Positions 1 to 8,784 are shown, counted from the stretch's first letter. The stretch is DNA of 64,000 nt from Aureliella sp046290675 (GCA_046290675.1 JBKAHA010000016.1:1-64000), one strand, 5' to 3'. Program-made: numbers and translations. Notes: generated by a model from the letters alone, not told the origin.

Positions 1-56
1 ACGATCATGGGCACGATCATGGGCACGATCATGGGCACGATCATGGGCACGATCAC
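1..56. repeat. 12-bp tandem repeat at left window edge
   Basis: Four perfect copies of the 12-mer ACGATCATGGGC run from base 1, followed by a partial fifth copy that breaks down at about base 56. The array touches the window edge, so its true copy number is unknown. Each unit contains the near-palindrome GATCATG. It lies just past the stop of the leftward GlmU-like gene. No function is evident. Confidence 0.9.
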
Positions 57-95
57 CACTGATGCCCTGACTGGAATCTGATAACCCGTCGGATG

Positions 96-1355
96 TTAGA
101 AGACGATTTCGTCGCCGAACTTGTCGCGCTCTGCTTGCGTGAGCCGGTACATGTCATGCATCAGCTGAATGTCGCATTCGCGTTGTTCGACTTTCCGGCG
201 CGAGAACATCCGTTTTTGAGTTGCAATCATGACTTCAGGTGGCAGCGTTGCAAGCTGACCGAATAGTCGAGCGTAGTTGACGAAACTCGGAACGTTGCTG
301 GTGACGAACCCGTACATCATGCTGCACACACCAATGACCTTGCCAGTGAAGATTCCGGTGTTGATCGCCGACTTAGAATAGTCGCCCATGACGCATCCCA
401 GAAACTGCATGCCGGTCGCAGTCTTGGAGGATCCGTATTCCATATTGACGGTGCCGTAGGTGTTCTTCAGGTCAGAGTTACAGGTCCCCGCTCCCAGGTT
501 GATCCAACTGCCCAGGTAGCTGTGCCCCAGGAATCCGTGATGCTGTTTATTGGTATAAGGCTCGATCACTGCGGCTTCTACTTCACCGCCGACCTTCGTC
601 GTATGACCTAGCGAAACTTCGTCTTTAATCGCTGCGTGTTCCAAGATGCGGCAGCCCCTACCGACGTAAACAGGCCCCGTCAGCAGCGTGTACGGACCTA
701 CCTTGGCATCCTCATCAATGACGATGGGACCGCTCGAAGTATCCGTCACGATATGTTCGCCAAGCGTTGCGCCACCTGCCAAGAAGACGCCATCGGTCTG
801 TTGCTTGTATTTGTCGGTGGCGATTCTGTGCTCCAGATTGTCGCCAATAACTTGCATATTCGCGGCGACAACCTCGTGGGGCAGCGAGACCATTTTCAGG
901 TCGGATTCAATGCTGGGTAGAGCCAGACTCGCGTCTAACGCTTCCCTTAATGCTGAATCGGTCTCGGCCAATCCGCCTAGATCCCAGTCTGGACGCACGA
1001 CAGCGGCGATCTGGTCGCCTGCGCGAACCACTCCGGCTGGAGTATCCGGTGCAAGGAGGCGGCGTATCGCCTTTAAGTTTGCCAAGCTGGGGATTAGGCG
1101 TGCGTTGAGTGCGAGCACTGGCTGCGACCGAGGACTGTCTACGCCGAGCACGCATTTCTCGAGGCCCAAAAATGGTTCGTCGAGCGCATAGATCTGCCTT
1201 AGGTGCTTGCGCAGCAATAAGGCGGTTGGATGGTCAAGAGATTGGATCAGATCAAGAAGTCGGTACGAGCCCATTGTCACGGCGCAAGCCGCTCTCGCTG
1301 TGGTGACAGGTGCAAGTTTCGCGACTTGGGAATCTTCAAAGACAAGAATCGTCAA
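96..1355 (-). CDS. GlmU-family sugar nucleotidyltransferase / acetyltransferase-like protein (GlmX type)
   Basis: About 419 aa. The N-terminus (TILVFEDSQVAKLAP) matches the sugar nucleotidyltransferase type found in GlmX-like proteins. The C-terminal half is a left-handed beta-helix with hexapeptide character (GPYTLLTGPVYVGRGCRI) and the MYGFVTSNVPSFVNYARLFG stretch seen in the family. By family it would form UDP-N-acetylglucosamine or a related activated sugar for the envelope; that role is inferred. I place the start at a TTG (1355): an AGTAGGA ribosome site overlaps the stop codon of the gene upstream with about 7 nt spacing, and the protein then begins exactly at the family N-terminus. 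An ATG at 1421 would overlap the upstream gene by 56 nt and has no ribosome site. Translation is probably coupled to the upstream gene. Confidence 0.82.
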   Translation of the reverse strand: MTILVFEDSQVAKLAPVTTARAACAVTMGSYRLLDLIQSLDHPTALLLRKHLRQIYALDEPFLGLEKCVLGVDSPRSQPVLALNARLIPSLANLKAIRRLLAPDTPAGVVRAGDQIAAVVRPDWDLGGLAETDSALREALDASLALPSIESDLKMVSLPHEVVAANMQVIGDNLEHRIATDKYKQQTDGVFLAGGATLGEHIVTDTSSGPIVIDEDAKVGPYTLLTGPVYVGRGCRILEHAAIKDEVSLGHTTKVGGEVEAAVIEPYTNKQHHGFLGHSYLGSWINLGAGTCNSDLKNTYGTVNMEYGSSKTATGMQFLGCVMGDYSKSAINTGIFTGKVIGVCSMMYGFVTSNVPSFVNYARLFGQLATLPPEVMIATQKRMFSRRKVEQRECDIQLMHDMYRLTQAERDKFGDEIVF

Positions 1356-1365
1356 AGGAATGGTC

Positions 1366-2175
1366 CTACTTACTGCCGACTGGCGTGCCACCTGCAACTC
1401 GGACTGGAGCTGCAATCGCATCTGAGGTCAATCGTTGGTACTCACCAGCCGTGACTTCCCTGAAGTTGACCAGCATGCTCTTGATCTGACGAATACGCGC
1501 GCGGTCATCGTCGGATAAAAGCCAGGTCGCGTTGACCGTACAGGTCAATTTGGATTGCCGCTTTCCACGTTGCATCGTGACCACAATCTTTTTCGGCACG
1601 GCTTCTTTTTTGGCGACGGCTTCATTCAAAACGACGCGAGCAAATGGAGGTGTCGATGATTCGTGGGAGAAGGAGTCGAGTAGCTTCAACGCATCCGCAA
1701 ATTGTTGGTACCAAATCGCAAAGCTTGCCGCATTCTCGGTTTTCGACGCTGGCGCATAGGTCGCGGCGTAGATCAGCGGGCTCGCTCCAACGGTGATGCT
1801 ATCGTCTTTGTCTTCGATTTGTTCCGCACCGGCGAGGAATATCGCCAACCACCCACCTGCCTGGGCTTTTTGAGACGCCAGCCGCAGCATCTCTTGGAGT
1901 TTCGAAATTGGGACCACGGTCTGGATTTTGAGGGCTTCGTTGAAGCGAATCACACGGTCTCCCGCAGGATCGACCATGGTGATGTCTTGACCGGGGTCAC
2001 GGGATTCATCGTAAGCGACGCCATCTAAGAACAGGGTCTTCGTTTGGACGACAGGCTGCTCTTGAGTTTCAGCAAAGATGTCCGTTTCGATTCGAAAACC
2101 GGTCTGGGCCGTCGCTTTCTGAGCCACCATCGTCAAGGTTATTCCTAACAGAGTGAGGCGGAGGAAACTGGTCAT
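1366..2175 (-). CDS. Secreted protein of unknown function
   Basis: 269 aa. I do not recognise the family. The N-terminus (MTSFLRLTLLGITLTMVAQKATAQ) is a classical signal peptide ending near residue 24, so the protein is exported. The mature part is soluble, with no further membrane helix. The ATG at 2175 is preceded by GGGAG six bases upstream and is preferred over in-frame starts at 2190 and 2199. The stop codon overlaps the ribosome site of the GlmU-like gene, so the two form an operon with probable translational coupling. A role in the envelope is only suggested by this linkage. Confidence 0.75.
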   Translation of the reverse strand: MTSFLRLTLLGITLTMVAQKATAQTGFRIETDIFAETQEQPVVQTKTLFLDGVAYDESRDPGQDITMVDPAGDRVIRFNEALKIQTVVPISKLQEMLRLASQKAQAGGWLAIFLAGAEQIEDKDDSITVGASPLIYAATYAPASKTENAASFAIWYQQFADALKLLDSFSHESSTPPFARVVLNEAVAKKEAVPKKIVVTMQRGKRQSKLTCTVNATWLLSDDDRARIRQIKSMLVNFREVTAGEYQRLTSDAIAAPVRVAGGTPVGSK

Positions 2176-2689
2176 GGCACTCCCATCCATTCGATACAAA
2201 CGCTTGGTTCGATTTGAGCTATTGGCCTGTGTGCGACCACAATTCCGTCAACCATGGACCAGGGCGATCAAACACATAGAGGCAAACGGGGGTCCAGCCG
2301 CTCTAGGCCGAGCGCGTAGCGTTCAGGAGAGCGGCGACGAAACAGGTCCATGTTCGGTTGGGGAAACTCGCTTGGCGAGTTTCGGACCGAAAGCCCAGTT
2401 CGGAGAGTACCAGCCAACCGAACGGAGAGTCTAGGTCGATATGGCTTTGCCGAGTCGGACCTCGGACGCTGAATTTCCAATGCCAGTCGAGGCGTCGAAT
2501 GATGGATTCGAACGAACCTTGGGATGAGGACGCGTGTGGAAGTTGCAGTTGAGCAGCGTCTCAATCAAACTGAATGTTCGCCAGGGTGGGACATTCCCAC
2601 AGATGTCGCCCCCAGTTTCTGTGAGCTGGTTTTGCTAGCTCAACTTGCACAACCCCCTGCCCTCTTCAGCCTACCCACAAGGTTTCCCC
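2176..2689. other. Divergent intergenic region with a perfect hairpin
   Basis: About 510 bases between two divergent genes, with no convincing coding sequence. It should hold the promoters of both, but I see no clear -35/-10 pair. It contains a perfect inverted repeat GAAACTCGC-TTG-GCGAGTTTC at 2363-2383, extended imperfectly by TTCGGTT/GACCGAA outside. There is no T-tract, so it is not a standard terminator; an operator or RNA hairpin is possible. Confidence 0.5.
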
Positions 2690-4267
2690 ATGGTTCCCTC
2701 CCCTTTTTGTATCAGGTTGCTAGCAATCGCGGCTGCAGCTGGTTTCTTTGCTTCCTCAGCTTTCGCGCAAAATGATCAGACGAACGAGGCCCGTTCCAGC
2801 ATTGCGGCGGATCGCGTCGAAGCCACCGAAACTTCCGGGCAAAAGTCCGGCGAAGCGAAGTCTGGACCTGAGGAGCTAGAAACTGCGGCGACTGAAGCTA
2901 GTTCCCAGCGAGCCAGCGATGATCAGACCAAGCCAGAGCCTGCAACAGCTAGCACCGCAGCGGGTGAGAATCCAGCCGCAGCTTCCGATACTGAAAATAC
3001 GGCTCGCGAAGCGGCTGAGGAGAAAGTTGCGTCGTCGGAGCCGGTCTCTCGAACCATCGCTGTAAAGATGGAACTTCCTCAACAGCAGCAGAAAGAGAAG
3101 CCGGCAGAGCCGAAAAAGCCAAAGCCCCAAAAAGCAAAAACGGCGGTCGATCCGAACGGAGAACTGCCACGCATCGCACTGACGGAAGCTCCCGTCGACG
3201 ACTTAGATTTCAACCTCATGGGAGAGTTTGTTGGACCCATTGAAGTCTCAGAAAACGTGTACGAGCCATTTGGTCTGCAGATTCGGCCAATCGGTAATGG
3301 CCGGTTCGAGGCTCTCCAGTATGCAGGTGGCCTACCTGGGCAAGACTCATTTGCTGGTGAGGAGCCTACCCAACTGATTGGTGTGCGCAGTGGGGACTTC
3401 GTTGTGCTTTCTGGGGGCGAGCATGCAATTTTCGTGGAACCAAGTAGTTGCCTGCTGGTGAATCGAACTGGAAAACGAGTTGGTCGTCTCGAGCGAATCG
3501 AAAGAGGTAGCCCAACCATGGGGGCAGAAGCACCCAGTGAGGCAACCGTTCTATTCGACGGCTCCGGGACGAACCAATTCACCGCCGCACGAATGACGGA
3601 CGAAGGTCTATTGATGGAAGGTGCGGATACGCTGCCTCTGTTCCAAGACTTTAACCTACATGTCGAATTTCGTTTGCCATACATGCCTAATTCGCAAGGA
3701 CAAAAACGCGGTAACTCGGGATGCTATTTGCAGAGTCGCTACGAGGTACAAGTCCTGGATTCCTTCGCGACCATTCCTGTTTTCAACGGCTGCAGTTCCA
3801 TTTACCGAACTAAGGCGCCGGACCTGAATATGTGCCTGCCTCCGTTGCAATGGCAGACGTATGACATTCAATTCACTGCTCCGCGTTGGGGGGCCGACGG
3901 ATCCAAACTGCGGAATGGACGGATTACGGTTTGGCAGAATGGTATCAAAACGCAGGATAATTTTGAGCTACCTAACAAGACAGGAGCTGGCAAAGTCGAA
4001 GCACCAACACTGCTGCCGATTCGCTTTCAAAATCACAGCGATCCTGTTCGCTACCGGAACATCTGGATTGTCGACCGAGGGCTAGCGATGGGAGAGTTTC
4101 CCGTTTATCCGACGGCAGCACCGGAACGTTCTGCGGAGCCGGAAGCTGCGGCCGAGGTAAGTGAACCCGCCAGAAAAGAGAAGGCCCAAAAAGAGTTAGC
4201 TGAACAAAACGCCGGCGAAGAAGAAGTCCCGGCTGTCGCAGCTGAGGACGGTAAGGAAATCCTTTAG
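2690..4267 (+). CDS. Secreted DUF1080 (3-keto-disaccharide hydrolase-like) protein
   Basis: 525 aa. A signal peptide (MVPSPFCIRLLAIAAAAGFF...AFA) covers about residues 1-26. It is followed by a long low-complexity Ala/Glu/Thr linker with a PKKPKPQKAK basic patch to about residue 155. The DUF1080 beta-sandwich spans about 285-465 (VLFDGSGTNQF, RGNSGCYLQSRYEVQVLDSF, IRFQNHSDPVRYRNIWI). The tail is again acidic. DUF1080 proteins are abundant in planctomycetes and are linked to glycan breakdown; the exact substrate cannot be read here. The ATG at 2690 is chosen because the signal peptide starts there; a TTG at 2645 is also in frame. It stands alone and is convergent with the next gene. Confidence 0.85.
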   Translation: MVPSPFCIRLLAIAAAAGFFASSAFAQNDQTNEARSSIAADRVEATETSGQKSGEAKSGPEELETAATEASSQRASDDQTKPEPATASTAAGENPAAASDTENTAREAAEEKVASSEPVSRTIAVKMELPQQQQKEKPAEPKKPKPQKAKTAVDPNGELPRIALTEAPVDDLDFNLMGEFVGPIEVSENVYEPFGLQIRPIGNGRFEALQYAGGLPGQDSFAGEEPTQLIGVRSGDFVVLSGGEHAIFVEPSSCLLVNRTGKRVGRLERIERGSPTMGAEAPSEATVLFDGSGTNQFTAARMTDEGLLMEGADTLPLFQDFNLHVEFRLPYMPNSQGQKRGNSGCYLQSRYEVQVLDSFATIPVFNGCSSIYRTKAPDLNMCLPPLQWQTYDIQFTAPRWGADGSKLRNGRITVWQNGIKTQDNFELPNKTGAGKVEAPTLLPIRFQNHSDPVRYRNIWIVDRGLAMGEFPVYPTAAPERSAEPEAAAEVSEPARKEKAQKELAEQNAGEEEVPAVAAEDGKEIL

Positions 4268-4323
4268 TTTCTGCCATTAGGTAGGCTCAGTCCCCGTCAG
4301 GTATCTGCATTACCCGAAGGCAC

Positions 4324-4380
4324 GCTGCGACAGAATTACCCGTGGTATGCGGGAATAGAGGCATCGCAGCGAAGGGGTTG
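4324..4380. terminator. Nested inverted repeat between convergent genes (possible bidirectional terminator)
   Basis: GCTGCGA at 4324-4330 pairs with TCGCAGC at 4374-4380, and CCCG at 4339-4342 pairs with CGGG at 4350-4353 inside it. It lies in the 124-base gap between two convergent genes. There is no T-tract on either side, so intrinsic termination is uncertain. Confidence 0.35.
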
Positions 4381-4391
4381 TCTGGACAAGT

Positions 4392-5174
4392 TCAGAGCGA
4401 CTTGAGTTCGGAGAGCACTTCTCCATTCAAGTAGAACTCGATCCGATTGATTGCTTTCGCCGCAACGGCTCCATCGATGATCCGATGGTCGCACTGGAGT
4501 GTGACCCACATTCGGCCAGTGTCCTCAATAGGGCCGTACGAGAGGCTGGAAGTCAACGGACTCGGGTGCAGTCGATTGTAACAGCCCTGGCCAGCGAGTA
4601 CGGAAAGACTAGCAGTTCCGAGTCTCCGAGCCCGTTGAGATGGGCGAATATTGGTCCGCCACCACCAACCCATTCGGCGGAATAATTTGGGAACGAGCGA
4701 AGAGGTCAATTGTTGCCGAAACATTTGCTCTACGGGATTCTCGGCGTATTCATCTAGTTCTTTTTGGATCTCCGGCAACTTGCGGTCTTCTGGCCAACGT
4801 AGACGACCAAAATAAAGCTGTTCTCCTGTGGCCGAATCACGGCTAACGGCAACCGAAATCACACTGTATCGGGATTGGTACCAGCGTAGGATCGGAAACG
4901 TCAGCACGAATCGTCTCAGTTCGGGATGATCCAAGGCTGCTAATGCGTATGCTTTCGCGAATAGGGTCACCCACGAGATGCGAACAGGGCACCGCGAACG
5001 TGACTCTGCCAGATCTGCAACGTCGAACCATCTTTCTACCGGGAAGGAAGGAACCGTTTTCGACGCATCCAGCACGTCGAGCACAACCGCACGATGCCGT
5101 CCGAGGACACGAATCTTTCCATTCTGGTCTAAGGCCGCTCCGGTGAAACTACGCGGCTGTTCGGATTCATCCAT
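4392..5174 (-). CDS. Stand-alone 2-oxoacid dehydrogenase E2-type acyltransferase domain protein
   Basis: 260 aa. This corresponds to the catalytic domain of dihydrolipoamide acyltransferases and chloramphenicol acetyltransferase. The active-site motif DHRIIDG sits at residues 229-235 and keeps the catalytic His. There is no lipoyl domain and no E1/E3-binding domain, so it is unlikely to be a normal pyruvate dehydrogenase E2; some other CoA-dependent acyl transfer is plausible. It begins 6 nt after the stop of the amidohydrolase gene, so the two are co-transcribed. Family assignment is good; substrate unknown. Confidence 0.8.
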   Translation of the reverse strand: MDESEQPRSFTGAALDQNGKIRVLGRHRAVVLDVLDASKTVPSFPVERWFDVADLAESRSRCPVRISWVTLFAKAYALAALDHPELRRFVLTFPILRWYQSRYSVISVAVSRDSATGEQLYFGRLRWPEDRKLPEIQKELDEYAENPVEQMFRQQLTSSLVPKLFRRMGWWWRTNIRPSQRARRLGTASLSVLAGQGCYNRLHPSPLTSSLSYGPIEDTGRMWVTLQCDHRIIDGAVAAKAINRIEFYLNGEVLSELKSL

Positions 5175-5180
5175 GACTTA

Positions 5181-6404
5181 TTAGCGAGATTGGTTCTGTT
5201 CCTTGAATGCCTCTAGTCGTTCTGCCACACCTGGAATGATGCGCGAAGCGTTGCCTGAGTAGATTTTTCGGAGCACTGTATCAGGGAGAAAGACACCATA
5301 GATCCTCCAAAATCCTTGAGGCGGAAAGGGCTTCTCCGAGTAAGGGAAGTACTCGTCTTTGGTTTCTAAAAATCGCCAGTACAGATGGTATCGCTTTTCA
5401 GGCCAGGGACCATCGGTGCCAAACAAGACTCTGTCTTGGAAGCGGATTAAAAAATCTCGAGCAGAGTAGGGTTGCCGTCCCAACTCAGAAATACGAGAAG
5501 CGATCTCAACGACCACATTCGGGTTGTCCTGGAGAAACTGTGCCGTTTCCTCGAGATCTTCTCCATCGTTGCCCAAGTGAGCAGCGATAAATTGGGTATT
5601 CCGATGTCTAGAGAACAGTCGATTACGCGCGGCATGCAGATGTTTTCGCGAAGGGAAATCGGAACTGGGGAAGTGCCAGTCAGGGTGACGTGACAATTCC
5701 TCATAGCGTTCGTTAGCCGGCGAGATAGGTTCAAAAAAAGCGCTCGGATCGGCGGTATGCATGATCACCGGTAAGCCCAGTTGGCCGCATGTTTCCCATA
5801 TCGGGTCGAATCTTGGATCGTCGATTTCGATGAGTGACCCGTCTGGGTTACGATACATCAATCCAAACATTTTGAAGACTTTGACGCCGCTTATTCCCTT
5901 TGCTGCGGCTGCCCTTAGTTGCTCGCAGGTGTTTCGAACAAAATTCGGTCTGTGGCAATCCCAAGTCTCGGGCTGATCGCGTCTGCCTTGGCCAATCCAG
6001 TTGACGTTAGCGTAGATGACAAATCGCTTTTTGTGCTTAGACCACAAATAGTCGATGTGCTCTTCCAGGCGGTCTCCCAAACGCCCGTCGATACTAACGG
6101 AGACAGCGATGTTATTGCGATCCATCAATTCGACAAAGCCTTCTAGCTGTGCAGGATCGTGGCGGAGCCGAATGAAGAAGTGAGAGTGCGCATCGACAAC
6201 GGGAAATTTGGCTCGCTTCAGTAGGGTTTGCTTGCCGCGCAATTGAGGCACTGGAAAGAACTTAGCAAGCGGTAACGCTGCATCCGCCACCGGCGACGTC
6301 GTTTGGCTTTGGGCAGGCGTTTCGGTTGCAGACTGATCTTGGGCGACCAAAACAGGGGCCAGTAGCAACGTAATGGCAGCCGTGAGGAATCGTTGCGAAG
6401 CCAA
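5181..6404 (-). CDS. Secreted amidohydrolase-family (TIM-barrel) metal-dependent hydrolase
   Basis: About 407 aa from the chosen start. It carries the amidohydrolase-2 metal site: HSH at residues 73-75 (VVDAHSHFF), His216 (VIMHTADP), His276 (FIAAHLGND) and Asp331 (LFGTDGPWP). It probably hydrolyses or decarboxylates a small carboxylic or lactone substrate, not identified. The reading frame extends upstream to 6761 and runs over the divergent flavoprotein gene. I prefer a TTG at 6404 because it yields a clean signal peptide (ASQRFLTAAITLLLAPVLVA); the ribosome site there is weak, and 6449 or 6599 are alternatives. It is the first gene of a pair with the E2-like acyltransferase. Confidence 0.78.
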   Translation of the reverse strand: MASQRFLTAAITLLLAPVLVAQDQSATETPAQSQTTSPVADAALPLAKFFPVPQLRGKQTLLKRAKFPVVDAHSHFFIRLRHDPAQLEGFVELMDRNNIAVSVSIDGRLGDRLEEHIDYLWSKHKKRFVIYANVNWIGQGRRDQPETWDCHRPNFVRNTCEQLRAAAAKGISGVKVFKMFGLMYRNPDGSLIEIDDPRFDPIWETCGQLGLPVIMHTADPSAFFEPISPANERYEELSRHPDWHFPSSDFPSRKHLHAARNRLFSRHRNTQFIAAHLGNDGEDLEETAQFLQDNPNVVVEIASRISELGRQPYSARDFLIRFQDRVLFGTDGPWPEKRYHLYWRFLETKDEYFPYSEKPFPPQGFWRIYGVFLPDTVLRKIYSGNASRIIPGVAERLEAFKEQNQSR

Positions 6405-6597
6405 TAACTTTGAAGTGCTGGCGTGCCGAGACGAACAGACTGTGAGCAAAAATCGAAGCCAATGTTGATGTGCAGGCGTGTCCCACAAACCAAAATGAGT
6501 GTGTACGTTGGGACTTGATTGATAAACTGGCTGACGTTTCGATCTTTTCCACAACTCGAATTTCCGCTTTTGAAGTCTTTTGCCGCTGGGAAGAATC

Positions 6598-7644
6598 ATG
6601 AGATACGATCCTGAGCAGTCGTATGACTGGAATTTCGAGCGAGGAATGAGCTTGGGCCAACATGATCTGGAGCCCGCCGCACCGCTGCCAGGCGCGAGCT
6701 GGACTTTCTGTGGTTTGCCCGTCGCATCGCCAATTGGAATTGCCGCTGGGCCCTTACTCAATGGTGGCTGGGTGCTGCACTACGCGGATCAAGGCTTCGA
6801 CATTTTAACCTACAAGACGGTTCGAAGTCGAAGTCGAAGTTGTTTCCAACAACCCAATCTAGTCCCAATCAGTGAGAGCCAAGTTGTACCGGAATCGAAG
6901 GCGCATGCCAGTGAGTTGATGCAAGGGAGTTGGGGGATTTCATTTGGGATGCCTTCGCGTAGCCCGAATTTTTGGCGTGCAGATATCGAGACCATCAAAC
7001 CCAAGTTGGGGAAAGGGCGGTTGCTAGTCGTCTCCGTCGTTGCCTCGCCAGAGTCGCATTGGACGATCGACGACGTTGCCGATGACTACGCTCAGTGCGC
7101 TTTTTGGGCGTCGGAGTCAGGTGCGGACGTAGTGGAACTCAACTTGAGCTGCCCCAACGTTTCGTCCGTGGACGGACAACTCTATCTCCAGCCTGAACTT
7201 GTGCATAAGGTCTTGGAAAGAGTCTCTGACCGCTGCCCCGGCCATCCGCTGGTGATCAAGATCGGCCACATTCATTCCGTGTCTGCCATTTCTTGCCTAA
7301 TACAACACTGTGCGACGTTGGGTGCGGCAATTTCAATGACTAATTGTTTGGCGTGCACCATAGAAGATAAACATGGCGAGAAGCTATGGAATGGCGAATC
7401 TCGCGGGATAGGTGGAACCGCCATTAGAAGGGAGTCGATTGCTCAAGTGCAACGATTCGCTCTACAAGCTCGTGGACTAAAGTCCCCGCCTGAACTCATT
7501 GGGATCGGTGGGGTGGGCAGTTGGCACGAAGTGAGTGCGTATCTGGGCGCTGGCGCCACCATTGTTCAGTTGGCAACAGCGGCAATGTTGCAGGAGAATC
7601 TCGGCCATCAAATGAAGAGGCAAGCGCGTGAAAGCATGAGCTGA
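6598..7644 (+). CDS. Dihydroorotate dehydrogenase-like FMN protein
   Basis: 348 aa. It follows the class 1/2 dihydroorotate dehydrogenase fold: SPIGIAAGPLLNGGW near the N-terminus, YKTVRSRSRS, VELNLSCPNVSS (substrate loop with the catalytic Cys/Ser region), VIKIGH and the phosphate-binding GIGGVGSWHEV...LGAGATIVQLAT. It would oxidise dihydroorotate in pyrimidine synthesis or act on a related substrate. No membrane-anchor helix is seen at the N-terminus, favouring a soluble enzyme. The ATG at 6598 follows GGGAAG with 4 nt spacing. The RSRSRS stretch comes from a small tandem DNA repeat (GAAGTC). Confidence 0.8.
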   Translation: MRYDPEQSYDWNFERGMSLGQHDLEPAAPLPGASWTFCGLPVASPIGIAAGPLLNGGWVLHYADQGFDILTYKTVRSRSRSCFQQPNLVPISESQVVPESKAHASELMQGSWGISFGMPSRSPNFWRADIETIKPKLGKGRLLVVSVVASPESHWTIDDVADDYAQCAFWASESGADVVELNLSCPNVSSVDGQLYLQPELVHKVLERVSDRCPGHPLVIKIGHIHSVSAISCLIQHCATLGAAISMTNCLACTIEDKHGEKLWNGESRGIGGTAIRRESIAQVQRFALQARGLKSPPELIGIGGVGSWHEVSAYLGAGATIVQLATAAMLQENLGHQMKRQARESMS

Positions 7645-7781
7645 ATGCCTCCAGAACAGTGACGGCCAAGGGCACGAAGCCTCGGTGGGGCTCAAGGCTT
7701 TTTGCGAACTAGTTGTGCCAGTTGTGTCGAAACGCGTCTACGGCGTGGAGGTCGTCAGCATTCGCGAACGAGACTAGCGCA

Positions 7782-7813
7782 CAAAAAACGCTCAGCCAAA
7801 ATGGCTGAGCGTT
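7782..7813 (-). terminator. Intrinsic terminator of the ribosomal gene run
   Basis: An 11-bp perfect stem (AACGCTCAGCC / GGCTGAGCGTT) with a 5-base loop is followed, read leftward, by a run of T residues (the A-run at 7783-7788). It lies about 50 bases past the rpmG stop codon, so it closes the long leftward transcript. Confidence 0.9.
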
Positions 7814-7860
7814 GTGTTCGCAATCAAAGTTCGGTTCTTCCTGACGAGTCGGCAGGTGAC

Positions 7861-8025
7861 CTACTTCTTCTTCTCAACGTGAATGGTGTGCTTTCTGAGC
7901 CTAGGGCAAAACTTCTTGATACGAAGCTTCTCTCCACCAGTCTTCCGCTTGAGCGTGTAGTTGTAATCACCGGTTTCTTCGCAAACCAAGTGAATGATTT
8001 CTTTCTTCTTCTTGCTCTTGGCCAT
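7861..8025 (-). CDS. rpmG: 50S ribosomal protein bL33
   Basis: 54 aa, read directly from the sequence: it begins MAKSKKKKEIIHLVCEETGD and ends HTIHVEKKK. The pattern TGDYNYTLKRK and KFCPRLRKHTIHVE is typical of bL33. Only two cysteines are present (in LVCEE and KFCPR) in place of paired CxxC motifs, so it is probably of the zinc-free type. It starts 2 nt after the rplQ stop (TAG-TC-ATG), which suggests translational coupling. Position after rplQ at the end of the alpha operon is unusual; rpmG is often with rpmB or in the secE/nusG region. Confidence 0.93.
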   Translation of the reverse strand: MAKSKKKKEIIHLVCEETGDYNYTLKRKTGGEKLRIKKFCPRLRKHTIHVEKKK

Positions 8026-8027
8026 GA

Positions 8028-8708
8028 CTAGTCTTCCTTTTTCTCTTCTGCTTCGGTGTCGTCAGAAGTGGCTTCTACCTCAGGAACTTCCTCATCTGAA
8101 GTTTCCTCGGCTTCGGCAGACTCGCTGCTCTCATCCGTAGACGCTCCACCGAAGTCAGGCTTCTCAGCCTTTTGAGCAATCCGGTCGTTCTTGCCTACGA
8201 ACTCGAGAATCGCACGGACACCGGCGTCGCCTAAACGAGGCGTTGCCAACCGCATGATTCGAGTGTAACCACCGGGGCGATCTTCAAATCGCTCTGCCAG
8301 TTCGTCCATCAGGATCTGAACCGCTTCCTTGTTGCGGAGCATCTTGAACAGGCGACGTCGGGCGTTTACCGCTGGAGCATTCGCCTCAACCCACTTCGCA
8401 TAGTTGTCAGACGAACGCCACTGCTTCCATGACTCTGAACCACGCTCTGCATCCGACCCAAACTCCGAAGCAGCTCGCTCTGCAGCCAGACCCTTCTTAG
8501 CGATCGTGATGCACTTTTCTACCATCGGCCGAATTTCTTTGGCCTTCGCAAGTGTCGTCGTGATTCGCCCCTTCACCTTAGGAGCGTTGTCGTCGAACTC
8601 GGTGTCGACTCGCTCGGTCAAGATCAGCGACGACGCCATGTTCTTGAAAAGCGCTTTGCGGTGACTAGGCGACCTACCAAGGGTCCGGCCGTGTCGACGG
8701 TGTCTCAT
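8028..8708 (-). CDS. rplQ: 50S ribosomal protein bL17, with acidic C-terminal tail
   Basis: 226 aa, longer than the usual 115-175. The N-terminus MRHRRHGRTLGR and the FEDRPGGYTRIMRL...RLGDAGVRAILEFV core are diagnostic. Two additions stand out: a roughly 25-residue insertion around residues 80-105 (SEFGSDAERGSESWKQW) and a strongly acidic tail of about 50 residues rich in Glu, Asp and Ser. bL17 lines the peptide exit tunnel region of the large subunit. It follows rpoA by 76 bases, the normal alpha-operon order. Confidence 0.96.
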   Translation of the reverse strand: MRHRRHGRTLGRSPSHRKALFKNMASSLILTERVDTEFDDNAPKVKGRITTTLAKAKEIRPMVEKCITIAKKGLAAERAASEFGSDAERGSESWKQWRSSDNYAKWVEANAPAVNARRRLFKMLRNKEAVQILMDELAERFEDRPGGYTRIMRLATPRLGDAGVRAILEFVGKNDRIAQKAEKPDFGGASTDESSESAEAEETSDEEVPEVEATSDDTEAEEKKED

Positions 8709-8784
8709 GACAAATATCCGAAATTTCTAAACGTTGATGTGGGATATCGTAGGCAGTCACGGCCGCTTGCGACCGTACCATGGC

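Noticed and set aside
1..56. CRISPR array
   Set aside because: Repeats are 12 bp with no spacers; no cas genes in the window.
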